Part shown: one piece after another, positions 1-11,691 of the stretch
Layout: the number at the start of each line of letters is the position of its first letter
Position numbering within the stretch: position 1 is the first letter of the stretch
Assembly (NCBI GenBank): GCA_021297895.1
Contig: JAJTHN010000036.1
Coordinates: forward strand, 1 to 64,000
DNA from: Phycisphaeraceae bacterium
GTDB taxonomy: Bacteria > Planctomycetota > Phycisphaerae > Phycisphaerales > UBA1924
Direction: 5' to 3'
DNA length: 64,000 bases
Notes under the pieces: model-generated
The model's input: only the letters and a program-made list of their open reading frames with translations
Told to the model about the DNA's origin: nothing
Databases searched by the model: none
Program-made: the position numbers and the translations under genes

Positions 1-497
1 AAGCCCGCTTCGGCCAGCAGGGCACGATGACGCGGATGTGGGCCCCGCGCGGCTCGCGGCCAACCGCGGTCAAGCAGACACGCTACGAGTGGGTGTACCT
101 GTACGCCGCGATCGAGCCGGCGACGGGGCTCAGTGTCGCGCTGCAGGCCCCGCTGGTGAACACGCAGACGATGAACGTATTCCTGAAGATGCTCAGCGTG
201 GAACTGGGGCAGACGGACCACTCGGTGCTGATCATGGACGGTGCGGGATGGCACAAGAGCAGAGAGCTGAATGTGCCGGAGAACATCACGATCCTGATCA
301 TGCCGCCGTACAGCCCGGAGCTCAACCCCGTCGAGCGGCTCTGGGCCTATCTGCGGAGCCACTACCTGCGCAACAGGGTCTTCGACGACTACCAACACCT
401 GCTGGACGCCGGCGCCGAGGCTTGGCAGCAGCTCACCCCCGAACTGCTCCGCTCCGTCTGTGCCTGCGACTACATCACGCACGACTTGGAGAGGTGA
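1..497 (+). CDS. IS630-family transposase, 3' part (5' end outside window)
   Basis: DDE-type transposase, C-terminal catalytic part. The frame is open from the first bases of the window, reading ARFGQQGTMTR upstream of the first ATG at 27. IS630 proteins normally have DEARFGQ here, so the true start and the first catalytic Asp lie left of the window. The second Asp sits in LIMDGAGWHKS and the catalytic Glu in SPELNPVERLW, both textbook for the IS630/Tc1-mariner DDE domain. The C-terminus looks complete. No terminal inverted repeat could be recognised with only one end present. The following 270 bases are visibly richer in A+T than the rest of the window, consistent with a mobile-element flank. 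It may be active or a remnant; this cannot be decided here. Confidence 0.85.
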   Translation, partial: ARFGQQGTMTRMWAPRGSRPTAVKQTRYEWVYLYAAIEPATGLSVALQAPLVNTQTMNVFLKMLSVELGQTDHSVLIMDGAGWHKSRELNVPENITILIMPPYSPELNPVERLWAYLRSHYLRNRVFDDYQHLLDAGAEAWQQLTPELLRSVCACDYITHDLER

Positions 498-769
498 TCC
501 GTATAAGAAGGCACTCGCGTGCGCAGAGTAGGAGAAAGTCAGCGGTCCGCAAATCTGCTTGCCTTTGTGCAAAGCTACCCAAGTTAACAAATCAGTCGCG
601 GATCGATGCGCGGCAATTGTGCCTTTTCGCATCGGATGGGAAATTGGGCAGTCTGCCAAAGGTTCCCGATGCCCGCTGGCATCTTCACATATTCGCCTAT
701 CTTGGTTACACAGATCCGAAGCGTGCCGCGCTCGCACTTTTCCGCCGATTATGTTGCCCGTTCCCCCAA
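498..769. other. A+T-richer intergenic flank of the transposase
   Basis: About 270 bases between the transposase stop and the convergent oxidoreductase. It contains runs such as CAAGTTAACAAATCAG and ATTGTGCCTTTTCGCATC that stand out against the GC-rich background. No convincing gene, RNA or inverted repeat was seen. It may hold the right end of the insertion sequence or decayed foreign DNA. Confidence 0.4.
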
Positions 770-1894
770 TCACCTGGCCGTTCGTGCCGCATCGAGAATC
801 TCTGCGACGATCACGTTGAACTCAAGGCTTGACAGCGGGTCGACTTCGCACTGGCCGCGGACGACCTGGCGAAGGTACGTCCATTCGTTGGCAAGGTGAC
901 CGGGCATCTCGGCGGGAGTGACTTTCGCCGGCGGCTGGTCGGGTGATCGGCGCGTCAGGTCGTTCCACTTGCCTGCGTGGAGCGAGCCGCGCTCGGCGTG
1001 GATGTCGGCATCCTTGTTGTCATGTGTCCAGGCCCAGGAGGCCTGGATGATCGCCGTCGCCGTGGGATAGGTCAGGACGATCGTCGCATCATCATCGACG
1101 CGCGGGTAGACATCGGGCTTGAGCGTGGTCAGGCGGGCGGTGATGCCGGTGGGGCGCTGGCCGTTCATGAGCCAGGTGCTGAGCACGGCCCCGTAGCAGC
1201 CGAAGTCGACGGCCGCGCCGCCGCCGTTGCGTGCAGGATCAGTGAGCCAGTCGAGGAACTCGGGCGAGCAGCCGATTTCTTTGGGGCCGCGGTGGCCGTG
1301 GCGGAAGATCATTTTGCGGATCGGTCCGAGTTCGCCGGAGTTGACCAGTCGGCCCGCCTCGCGCAGGCTGGCGTACCAGTTGGTTTCGTAGTTCGTCAGC
1401 ACGAGCACCTTGTGCTTGCGTGCGAGGTCGGCGATGGCGTGGGCATCGGCCCGAGAGAAGGCCAGCGGCTTTTCGAGCAGCGTGTGCACGCCGCGGGGTG
1501 CGCAGGCCTCCACGGCGGCGCGGTGCTCGCTGATCGGGCCCATGACACTGACGGCCTCGGGCTTGGCGCTGTCGAGCATCGCCTGAGCGGTCGCGTGATA
1601 GAGCGACGCATCGATGTTGTACTTCCTGGCGAGTCGGTCGAACAGCGCGCGGTCGGGCTCGCTGATGCCGACGATGACCAGATCCTTGCGCTGGCCCGCC
1701 TGCCAGAGCAGGCCTTCGACGTGGCCGTGAGACAGGCCGATGATGCCCAGGCGCAGGGGCACGACCGTCTCCGCTGCCGCGGCGGGCGCGGGTGCCGGGG
1801 CAGGCTGAGCGTTGGCGGGACGAGTCACCAGGACCAGAGCGATGATCGCCGCGGCGACGGTCACGGCCACGATGGAGATGAGCCAGTTGAGCAT
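770..1894 (-). CDS. Gfo/Idh/MocA family NAD(P)-dependent oxidoreductase, membrane-anchored
   Basis: 374-residue oxidoreductase of the Gfo/Idh/MocA family, which acts on sugars and cyclitols. An uncleaved-looking hydrophobic segment (about residues 4-24) is followed by a Pro/Ala linker and a Rossmann fold starting near 47 (LRLGIIGLSHGH). The nucleotide-binding turn reads GLSHGH rather than the usual GxGxxG. The family EKP motif is at 141-143 (LLEKPLAFS), with the C-terminal alpha/beta substrate domain after it. The N-terminal anchor suggests the enzyme faces the periplasm, as many planctomycete members do. Substrate cannot be told. There is no Shine-Dalgarno sequence; a TACGCT box ends 5 bases before the ATG. 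It is divergent from uvrB and converges on the IS element. Confidence 0.85.
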   Translation of the reverse strand: MLNWLISIVAVTVAAAIIALVLVTRPANAQPAPAPAPAAAAETVVPLRLGIIGLSHGHVEGLLWQAGQRKDLVIVGISEPDRALFDRLARKYNIDASLYHATAQAMLDSAKPEAVSVMGPISEHRAAVEACAPRGVHTLLEKPLAFSRADAHAIADLARKHKVLVLTNYETNWYASLREAGRLVNSGELGPIRKMIFRHGHRGPKEIGCSPEFLDWLTDPARNGGGAAVDFGCYGAVLSTWLMNGQRPTGITARLTTLKPDVYPRVDDDATIVLTYPTATAIIQASWAWTHDNKDADIHAERGSLHAGKWNDLTRRSPDQPPAKVTPAEMPGHLANEWTYLRQVVRGQCEVDPLSSLEFNVIVAEILDAARTAR

Positions 1895-1899
1895 GACCT

Positions 1900-1905
1900 A
1901 GCGTA
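1900..1905 (-). promoter_or_regulatory. -10-like box (TACGCT), leaderless arrangement, oxidoreductase gene
   Basis: On the minus strand TACGCT is followed by 5 bases and then the ATG at 1894, with no Shine-Dalgarno sequence. The spacing places transcription start at or next to the start codon. No good -35 is visible. Confidence 0.4.
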
Positions 1906-2039
1906 CAACGACGGGTGCGAGTGTGTCCGAAACGACACGAAACAGCCGCCGGACGTCGACACAAACCGCCTGGCAGGCCGATTTTGGCCAACGTGACGGC
2001 CAAGCACCCGAGACCCTTCCATTTCCCTGACAACCCGCC

Positions 2040-2045
2040 TATGCT
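2040..2045 (+). promoter_or_regulatory. -10-like box (TATGCT), leaderless arrangement, uvrB
   Basis: TATGCT, six bases (CGCCCC), then the uvrB ATG at 2052. No Shine-Dalgarno sequence precedes the start. No LexA-like palindrome was seen in the 150 bases between the divergent genes. Confidence 0.45.
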
Positions 2046-2051
2046 CGCCCC

Positions 2052-4280
2052 ATGCTCCTGCGTCAACGGCCATTCGAGGTCGTCTCGCCGTTCAAGCCGA
2101 TGGGCGATCAGCCCTCGGCCATCGATGCGCTGGAGAAGCGGATCACGTCGGGACAGAAGTTCTCGTGCCTGCTCGGGGCGACCGGTACGGGCAAGACCTT
2201 CACGATGGCCAACGTCATCGCCCGTACGCAGAAGCCCACGCTGATCCTCAGCCACAACAAGACGCTCGCGGCGCAGCTCTACGAAGAGATGAAGGAACTC
2301 TTTCCGCACAACGCGGTGAGCTACTTCGTGTCGTACTACGACTACTACCAGCCCGAGGCGTACATCCCCCAGCGCGACATCTACATCGAGAAGGACGCCA
2401 GCCGAAACGACGACCTGGACAAGCTGCGTCTATCGGCGACGAGCAACATCCTGGCGCGGCGTGACACGATCGTCGTCGCCAGCGTCTCGTGCATCTTCGG
2501 TCTCGGCTCGCCGGAGGCCTACGGCTCGAAGGTCATGACCATCGAGAAGGGCATGATCGTCGACCGCCGACGGTTCCTGCTCGGGCTGGCGAGCATGCAG
2601 TACAAGCGCGCCGAGATCGAGTTCAAGCGCGGCATGTTCCGTGTGCGGGGCGATGTGCTGGAGATCTACCCCGCGTACGAGCAATACGCGGTGCGCGTGG
2701 AGCTCGGCGGGGGCGATGGCGACGAGGTCGCGGGCATCAGCCTCATCGAGCCGATCAGCGGCGAACTGCTCGCGGACGAGCAGCGGGTGTTCATCTTCCC
2801 CGCGGTGCACTACGTCACCGATGAGGACCGCATGGCGGGCATCACGGCCCAGATCCGCGAGGACCTCAAGCAGCGCGTCGACCAGTTGCGCAACGAGGGC
2901 AAGCTGCTCGAGGCCCAGCGGCTGATGGCCCGGACCAAGTACGACCTTGAGATGCTCGAGGAGGTCGGCTTCTGCAACGGCGTGGAGAACTACTCGCGGT
3001 ACTTCGACGGGCGGGCGCCGGGCGAGCGGCCTTTTACGCTGATGGACTACTTCGATTACTCGCCGGGCGATGATGAGATCGAGCCCGAGGTGGACCCGGC
3101 CAGCGGCGTGCCGCTGTGGCGTGTGCGCAAGCGGCCCGAGCATGACTGGCTGCTGATCATCGATGAGAGCCACGTGACGCTGCCGCAGGTGCGGGCGATG
3201 TACAACGGCGACAAGATGCGCAAGCAGGTGCTGGTGGACCACGGCTTCCGGCTGCCGGCGGCGATGGACAATCGTCCGCTGCGGTTCGAGGAATTCGAGC
3301 AGATCGTGCCGCAGGTGCTGTTTGTCAGCGCGACGCCGGGACCATACGAACTCGAGCGCGTCGGCGGCGAGGTGGCCGAGCAGGTGATCCGTCCGACGGG
3401 CCTGCTGGACCCGGTGATCGAGGTCAAGCCGGCCAGCGGGCAGGTGCCGGACCTGCTGGAGCGCTGCAAGGAGCGGGTGGCCCGCGGCGAGCGCGTGCTG
3501 GTGACGGCGCTGACCAAGCGGCTGTGCGAGGATCTAACGCTGTACATCCACGAGAAGGGCCTTCGAGTGCGGTACCTTCACAGCGAGATCGAAACGCTCG
3601 AGCGCGTGGAGATTCTCAACGATCTTCGCAAGGGCGAGTTCGATGTGCTCGTCGGGGTGAATCTGCTGCGCGAGGGCCTGGACCTGCCCGAGGTCTCGCT
3701 CGTGTGCATCCTCGATGCGGACAAGGAGGGGTTCCTGCGGTCGCCCACGAGCCTGATCCAGCAGATCGGCCGCGCGGCCCGGAACGTCAACTCCAACGTG
3801 GTGATGTACGCGGACAAGATGACACCGGCGATGCAGAGCGCCATCGATGAGACCGAACGGCGCCGCCGCAAGCAGTTGGCGTACAACGAGCAGCACGGCA
3901 TCACGCCGACGACGATCATCAAGGCGCTGCGCGAAGGCCTGGCGCAGGAACTCCGCGCCGGGCGCACGGCGCGCGAGGCGGTGCGGGCCAAAGAGCCGGA
4001 GTTCGAGGTGGGCGAACTGGTGCGCGAGCTGGAGGGGGAGATGATCCAGGCCGCGGAGCAGCTCGACTTTGAGAAAGCCGCCCGCCTGCGCGACCAGGTC
4101 GCGGCACTGCGCACGGGAAAGATCAAGCCGTCGCAGGGCTCGAAGGTCCGGCGGAGCGATGTCGATCCGTCGCTGCGGGGCGGCGAGCGCGGCTCCTCGG
4201 GCAGCGGCGAGCGGAAGGCGGGCATGCCGGGTGTCCGCCCCAACAAGAAGGCTCGCAAACGCGGCAAGACCGGCCAATGA
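2052..4280 (+). CDS. uvrB: UvrABC system protein B (excinuclease subunit)
   Basis: UvrB, the helicase-like damage-verification subunit of nucleotide excision repair. It is loaded by UvrA and then recruits UvrC. Length of 742 residues is slightly above the usual ~670 because of a basic C-terminal tail. Walker A GATGTGKT is at 42-49, and the Tyr-rich beta-hairpin that clamps DNA (YYDYYQPEAYIP) is near 95-106. The DEAD-type box reads DESH at 371-374, and helicase motifs V and VI (VGVNLLREGLDLPE, QQIGRAARN) follow. A C-terminal UVR motif lies near 658-690. The tail after it ends KKARKRGKTGQ. It leads an apparent operon with a small membrane protein and uvrA. Confidence 0.98.
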   Translation: MLLRQRPFEVVSPFKPMGDQPSAIDALEKRITSGQKFSCLLGATGTGKTFTMANVIARTQKPTLILSHNKTLAAQLYEEMKELFPHNAVSYFVSYYDYYQPEAYIPQRDIYIEKDASRNDDLDKLRLSATSNILARRDTIVVASVSCIFGLGSPEAYGSKVMTIEKGMIVDRRRFLLGLASMQYKRAEIEFKRGMFRVRGDVLEIYPAYEQYAVRVELGGGDGDEVAGISLIEPISGELLADEQRVFIFPAVHYVTDEDRMAGITAQIREDLKQRVDQLRNEGKLLEAQRLMARTKYDLEMLEEVGFCNGVENYSRYFDGRAPGERPFTLMDYFDYSPGDDEIEPEVDPASGVPLWRVRKRPEHDWLLIIDESHVTLPQVRAMYNGDKMRKQVLVDHGFRLPAAMDNRPLRFEEFEQIVPQVLFVSATPGPYELERVGGEVAEQVIRPTGLLDPVIEVKPASGQVPDLLERCKERVARGERVLVTALTKRLCEDLTLYIHEKGLRVRYLHSEIETLERVEILNDLRKGEFDVLVGVNLLREGLDLPEVSLVCILDADKEGFLRSPTSLIQQIGRAARNVNSNVVMYADKMTPAMQSAIDETERRRRKQLAYNEQHGITPTTIIKALREGLAQELRAGRTAREAVRAKEPEFEVGELVRELEGEMIQAAEQLDFEKAARLRDQVAALRTGKIKPSQGSKVRRSDVDPSLRGGERGSSGSGERKAGMPGVRPNKKARKRGKTGQ

Positions 4281-4299
4281 ACACGCACGATCGGAGCGG

Positions 4300-4578
4300 A
4301 TGATGAGCAAACTCAGCGAACCGGCCCTTGCAGAATTCGAGCGGCGACAGAAGCAGCGCGAGTGGCGCTCGCGGCTGGGCTCGTACTTCATGGGTGTGGC
4401 GATCGGCTTTGTTCTGCTGGGGATCTTGTGGGTCGGGCGAAGTCGCGCGACCGGGGGTGGCGCGCCGTCGCCGAACCCAGGGCCGGCGGGCGTAACGGCC
4501 CCCACCGCCGGTGCGCAGACGCCGGTTGATGCGGCCCCCGCCGCGTCGCCGTCGGCTCTACCCTCCGGGACCAGATGA
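4300..4578 (+). CDS. small single-pass membrane protein between uvrB and uvrA
   Basis: 92-residue protein of unknown function. A charged N-terminus (EFERRQKQREWRSRLG) precedes one membrane helix (about residues 28-46) and a disordered Pro/Ala/Gly-rich tail, giving a likely N-in, tail-out topology. The start is ATG 4300 or the adjacent ATG 4303. CGGAGCGG just upstream serves as the ribosome binding site. It lies 19 bases after uvrB and about 90 bases before uvrA on the same strand, so it is probably co-transcribed with the repair genes. Nothing in it links it to DNA repair directly. Confidence 0.7.
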   Translation: MMSKLSEPALAEFERRQKQREWRSRLGSYFMGVAIGFVLLGILWVGRSRATGGGAPSPNPGPAGVTAPTAGAQTPVDAAPAASPSALPSGTR

Positions 4579-4671
4579 TTCCGATCTTTGTGTGCGTGCT
4601 CGCCGGCCGCGGACCGTGCCGGACGGGCTGACCTTCTTGTTGGACGGCGGTGTTCTCAGAAAGGCCTTCGC

Positions 4672-7980
<3,309 letters not shown>

Positions 7981-8076
7981 GCCGCTCCGGCGCGCACGCG
8001 CCGATCTGCTGTGCAAGTGACCGCGGGGCCGGGGCCGCCGTTGCGAACGCCCGGCAACCGCCCGGCGCGCCGGCAC

Positions 8077-8082
8077 TACCAT
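8077..8082 (+). promoter_or_regulatory. -10-like box (TACCAT), leaderless arrangement, permease gene
   Basis: TACCAT ends 5 bases before ATG 8088 (8 before ATG 8091). No Shine-Dalgarno sequence is present. Fits the TANNNT pattern seen before other genes in the window. Confidence 0.35.
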
Positions 8083-8087
8083 TGGCC

Positions 8088-9416
8088 ATGATGTTCCTGC
8101 TCGAGATCGTTCGGCTCGGTCTGGCGAATCTCCGCCGGCACAAGCTCCGCTCGTTCCTCACCGCACTGGGCATCATTCTGGGCGTCGCGGCGGTGATCAC
8201 CAACGCGAGCATCGGCGAGGGCTCCAAACGCGATGCGCTGCTGCAGCTCGAGCGCTTGGGCGCGACGAACATCATCATCCGCTCGACCAAGCCGCCGGAG
8301 TCGGCCAACGCGGGTTCCGGGCGTCGCTCGTGGACCTCGCGCTACGGCCTGACGCGCGATGACCTCGCCGTGCTCCGGGCGGAGTTCCCGGACATGTCCG
8401 CGATCGTGCCGCTCAAGAGCGTCGGCGGACAGATCCTCCGCAACGAACTGCGGCGCACGAGCCAGGCCTTCGGCACCACGCCGGAACTGGCCACGACGAT
8501 CAACCTTCGCCTCGCCCGCGGACGCTACCTCACGCAGGGCGATATCGATGAGCGCACCAAGGTCGCGGTCATCGGCGCGGAAGTCGCCCGCACGATGTTC
8601 CCCTTCGACGATCCGCTGGGCGAGACCATCCGCATCGATGCGCAGGCCTTCGAGATCGTCGGCGTGCTCGATCCCGTTGGCATCGCCGGCGGCGCGGGGG
8701 CCAAGCTCGTAGGGCGCGACCTGAACTTCGACCTGCACATCCCGCTGAGCACTGCCGAAGAGGTCTTCGGCGATACGACTTTCCGCGCCACCAGCGGCTC
8801 GCAGCAGAGCGAGTCCGTCCAGGTTTCGGAGTTGTACATGCTCAGCCCCTCGCGCGACGAGGTCATGTCCTACTCGGCACTGATCAGACGCGTGCTCGAG
8901 TCACGCCGACCGGGCCTGCCCGATGTGACGATGGTCATCCCGCTTGAACTGCTCGAAGAAGCCAAGCGCACCGCTCGCACCTGGAACCTGATCCTCACGA
9001 GCATCGCCGGCATCTCCCTGCTTGTCGGCGGAATCGGCATCATGAACATCATGCTCGCGAGCGTCACCGAGCGCACGCGTGAAATCGGCATCCGCCGCGC
9101 TCTGGGCGCGACGCGCAAGCACATCGTGTATCAGTTCGTCGTCGAGACCGGCGTGCTCTCGACCGTCGGAGGGCTTATCGGTGTCACGGTCGGTGTCGGC
9201 CTGAGCGTGAGCCTGGGGTACCTTGTCCCCGAGCTGCACAGGTTCTGGCTCATCGGCGAGTACTTCAGCGAGAACCTCAAGCTCCCAACCGCCGTCACGC
9301 CGTGGTCCATCTTCACCGCGTTCGCCGTCGCCACGCTCACGGGGCTGATCTTCGGCATCTACCCCGCGATTCGCGCCGCGGCACAGGATCCGATCGTGGC
9401 GCTGCGGCACGACTGA
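8088..9416 (+). CDS. MacB/FtsX-type ABC transporter permease
   Basis: 442-residue permease of the MacB (type VII ABC) superfamily, which uses cytoplasmic ATP hydrolysis to drive mechanical work on periplasmic partners. The N-terminus (NLRRHKLRSFLTALGIILG) is the classic first membrane segment. A large periplasmic core domain follows (about residues 45-280). Three C-terminal helices contain GGIGIMNIMLASVTERTREI and IRRALGATR, the signature FtsX-domain segment. No MacB ATPase or MacA adaptor is next to it, so partners must be encoded elsewhere. Start is ATG 8088 or 8091. It converges on the peptide-binding protein gene with a gap of only 15 bases. Confidence 0.9.
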   Translation: MMFLLEIVRLGLANLRRHKLRSFLTALGIILGVAAVITNASIGEGSKRDALLQLERLGATNIIIRSTKPPESANAGSGRRSWTSRYGLTRDDLAVLRAEFPDMSAIVPLKSVGGQILRNELRRTSQAFGTTPELATTINLRLARGRYLTQGDIDERTKVAVIGAEVARTMFPFDDPLGETIRIDAQAFEIVGVLDPVGIAGGAGAKLVGRDLNFDLHIPLSTAEEVFGDTTFRATSGSQQSESVQVSELYMLSPSRDEVMSYSALIRRVLESRRPGLPDVTMVIPLELLEEAKRTARTWNLILTSIAGISLLVGGIGIMNIMLASVTERTREIGIRRALGATRKHIVYQFVVETGVLSTVGGLIGVTVGVGLSVSLGYLVPELHRFWLIGEYFSENLKLPTAVTPWSIFTAFAVATLTGLIFGIYPAIRAAAQDPIVALRHD

Positions 9417-9431
9417 TCGCCCTCGCGGGCC

Positions 9432-11330
9432 TTACTTACTGGCCGGCGGGATCTCCATCGCCACAGGCGGCGCATCGGGGTTCGGGCGGTCGAGCCGGTG
9501 CATCAGGCCCACGCTCTGCTTCTGCCGCGGGTGCGGCGAAACGCCGCTGACGGTGTGCGGATCGAACATGTACACCATGTTGTAGTGGAACAGCGGGATC
9601 ATCGGCAGGTCCTGCTCGACCAGCAGCCGCTCGGCGGCGCTGAGGATCTTCAGCCGCTCGGCCGGGTCGGCTTCATCCGCGGCGCGGGCGAGCATCGCGT
9701 CGTACTCGGCGCTGTTGTACTTGCGGTCGTTGTTGCCGTCGAACGACAGGTTCAGATCGAGGAACGTCGTCGGGTCGCCGTAGTCGCCGAACCATCCGGA
9801 GCGCGAAATGATGAACTGCTGATTGCGGAGTTCCTCGCGGAAGACCTTGATCTCCTTCTGCGCGAGCGACACATTCACGCCCAGGTTCTGCTCCCAGTCC
9901 TTCTTCAGCGCCTGGGCGATGAGCCCGTGCCCGCCCTCGTGATTGAAGAGGATCTCGACGGTGATGAAACCGCGTCCGCCCGGATAACCAGCCTCCGCCA
10001 GCAGCCGGCGGGCCTCGGTGATCGCAGCCGGGTCCGGCGCGCTCGGCAGCCCCGCCGGCGACTCGTACCCCGGCAACGAGCCCGGAGGGATGATCGTCCG
10101 CGCCGGGCGCTCGCCGATGCGACGAACGTTGTCGGCGATGTTCTGCTTGTCCACGGCCATCGCGAACGCGCGGCGCACTCGCGGGTCGGCGAACGGGTTG
10201 TCGCGCCCGTCCTTGAGTTTCGGCAGGCAGTTGATGTTCATCCAGTACGTGCCGAAGGCCGGGAACGCGTGGATGTTCTGCCGCGGATCCCGCGGCATGC
10301 GCCGGTCGATCGCGACCGGATCGAGCCCCTGGGCCAGGAGCGATTCGTACAGCTCGCGATGCTCGGCGTAGTACTCCCGCTTGGCGCGGAGCAAGTCGGC
10401 GCGATAGTCGGGCACCACGTCGCTGAGCCAGTCGACGGTGCCGGTCTGCGTCGCGAGCACCGCCGCGTTCGGATCGCTCACGCTCGGGATGTCGATCGTC
10501 CTTGCGCGCTGGGCGCTTGTGTTCCAGTAGTGCGGGTTGGCCTCCAGGCGCATATCGCGCTTGAAGCGCCAAACGGCGACCTGATACGGGCCGTTGCTGA
10601 CCAGCGTGCCCGGCCGCGTCCAGCCGGACTGGAGCATCAGCCGCCCCGTTACCGGGTCGATTCGCTGGTACTGCTCGACCAGCGGCGCGTACAGCGGGCC
10701 CATGACCTCGTACGCGAAGACCTGCATCATGTACGCGACCGGTCGTTCCATTTCGACGATCAGCGTGCGATCATCGGGCGCGCGGAGGCCGACGGTCCGA
10801 TCGAAGTGCTCAAGGGTCTCCTTCCAAAGCGCTTCGGCCTCTTCCGGGCGGGCCTGACCGCCGCCGCGGGTCTCGAACTCCTTGAGCTTGCTCTCTCGCC
10901 ACTCGGTGAACGCCCGCCCGCCGCGGACGAGCTGGTACATTGTCACATAGTCGCCCTGCGTCTCCGGGAGCATTCCGCGTCGCCATGCGAAGATGAAGTC
11001 GCGCGCACGGACGGGCTCGCCGTTGTTCCACTTGGCGTTCTGTCGCAGGAAGAACGTATAGGTTCGACCGTCCGGCGACACCTCCCACCGCTCGGCGACC
11101 GCGGGCTTGATGTCGAAGTTCCGCGAGAACACGTCGGGCTTGACCAGCCCCTCATAGACCGCCGAGGCCACGCGCAAGTCCTGCATCCACGACATCTTGT
11201 TCAAGTCGAGCGTCGCGACGTCCGCCCGGTTGATGAGCACAAAGTCCGCCGGGGGCAGCGGCCGGTCGATCACCACCGCTCCGACAAGCATCCCGGCCAG
11301 CAGCAGGAACGGCACGAGGAGTTTCCACAT
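9432..11330 (-). CDS. peptide ABC transporter substrate-binding protein (SBP_bac_5/OppA-like)
   Basis: 632-residue extracytoplasmic solute-binding protein of the dipeptide/oligopeptide family, expected to capture peptides outside the membrane. A hydrophobic N-terminus (residues 4-20) acts as signal or anchor. It leads into the family core: a domain reading LINRADVATLDLNKMSW, SPDGRTYTFFLRQNAKW around the first lobe, LEANPHYWN, and AMAVDKQNIADNVRR in the second lobe. ATG 11330 was chosen; upstream in-frame sequence is Arg-rich and unlike a signal peptide. A TATCGT box ends 6 bases before this ATG, suggesting a leaderless message. No permease or ATPase genes for peptide import are adjacent. Confidence 0.9.
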   Translation of the reverse strand: MWKLLVPFLLLAGMLVGAVVIDRPLPPADFVLINRADVATLDLNKMSWMQDLRVASAVYEGLVKPDVFSRNFDIKPAVAERWEVSPDGRTYTFFLRQNAKWNNGEPVRARDFIFAWRRGMLPETQGDYVTMYQLVRGGRAFTEWRESKLKEFETRGGGQARPEEAEALWKETLEHFDRTVGLRAPDDRTLIVEMERPVAYMMQVFAYEVMGPLYAPLVEQYQRIDPVTGRLMLQSGWTRPGTLVSNGPYQVAVWRFKRDMRLEANPHYWNTSAQRARTIDIPSVSDPNAAVLATQTGTVDWLSDVVPDYRADLLRAKREYYAEHRELYESLLAQGLDPVAIDRRMPRDPRQNIHAFPAFGTYWMNINCLPKLKDGRDNPFADPRVRRAFAMAVDKQNIADNVRRIGERPARTIIPPGSLPGYESPAGLPSAPDPAAITEARRLLAEAGYPGGRGFITVEILFNHEGGHGLIAQALKKDWEQNLGVNVSLAQKEIKVFREELRNQQFIISRSGWFGDYGDPTTFLDLNLSFDGNNDRKYNSAEYDAMLARAADEADPAERLKILSAAERLLVEQDLPMIPLFHYNMVYMFDPHTVSGVSPHPRQKQSVGLMHRLDRPNPDAPPVAMEIPPASK

Positions 11331-11336
11331 GGTGGT

Positions 11337-11342
11337 ACGATA
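11337..11342 (-). promoter_or_regulatory. -10-like box (TATCGT), leaderless arrangement, peptide-binding protein gene
   Basis: On the minus strand TATCGT, then ACCACC, then the ATG at 11330; no Shine-Dalgarno sequence. Confidence 0.4.
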
Positions 11343-11407
11343 TCGCCGGCAGGGCACGTGCCGCCGACAGTTCCGTCGCGCGGCGACACGCTCGGGCGGG
11401 AGCCACA

Positions 11408-11662
11408 ATGACCAGACGAACACTCGGCGTGCTCTTCATTGTCCTGGGTGGAGCGATCGTGCTGACGTTCATGGTCCGCGCGCTGGCGGCCCTGGCGTCG
11501 ATCTACTCGTCGAACCTCGCCGACGCGATGAAGGACAACAACGAGATCGTGCGTGCCGACGAGGCGTTCAACAATGTGATGATCGCGCTGATCGGCGCAC
11601 CGCTGCTGATCGCCGGGAGCATCATGCTGTTCTGGCGGCTGGGGCGACGCCCGCGGAACTGA
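11408..11662 (+). CDS. small two-helix membrane protein
   Basis: 84-residue hypothetical protein. Two hydrophobic segments (about residues 6-28 and 57-76) flank a short polar loop (SSNLADAMKDNNEIVRADEA), and the C-terminus is basic (RLGRRPRN). GGGAG lies about 6 bases before the ATG at 11408. It is divergent from the peptide-binding protein and converges on nuoN. No function can be proposed. Confidence 0.7.
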   Translation: MTRRTLGVLFIVLGGAIVLTFMVRALAALASIYSSNLADAMKDNNEIVRADEAFNNVMIALIGAPLLIAGSIMLFWRLGRRPRN

Positions 11663-11691
11663 CCCATTGGTCCGCCAAGGGCGGCTGACCG

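Noticed and set aside
1895-2051. SOS operator upstream of uvrB
   Set aside because: No GAAC/GTTC or CTG/CAG palindrome was found in the divergent region.
9498-11411. Long open frame (637 codons) on the plus strand opposite the peptide-binding protein
   Set aside because: It mirrors the codon structure of the real minus-strand gene; the translation is Arg/Ala/His-rich without any family motif, as expected for antisense of GC-rich coding DNA.
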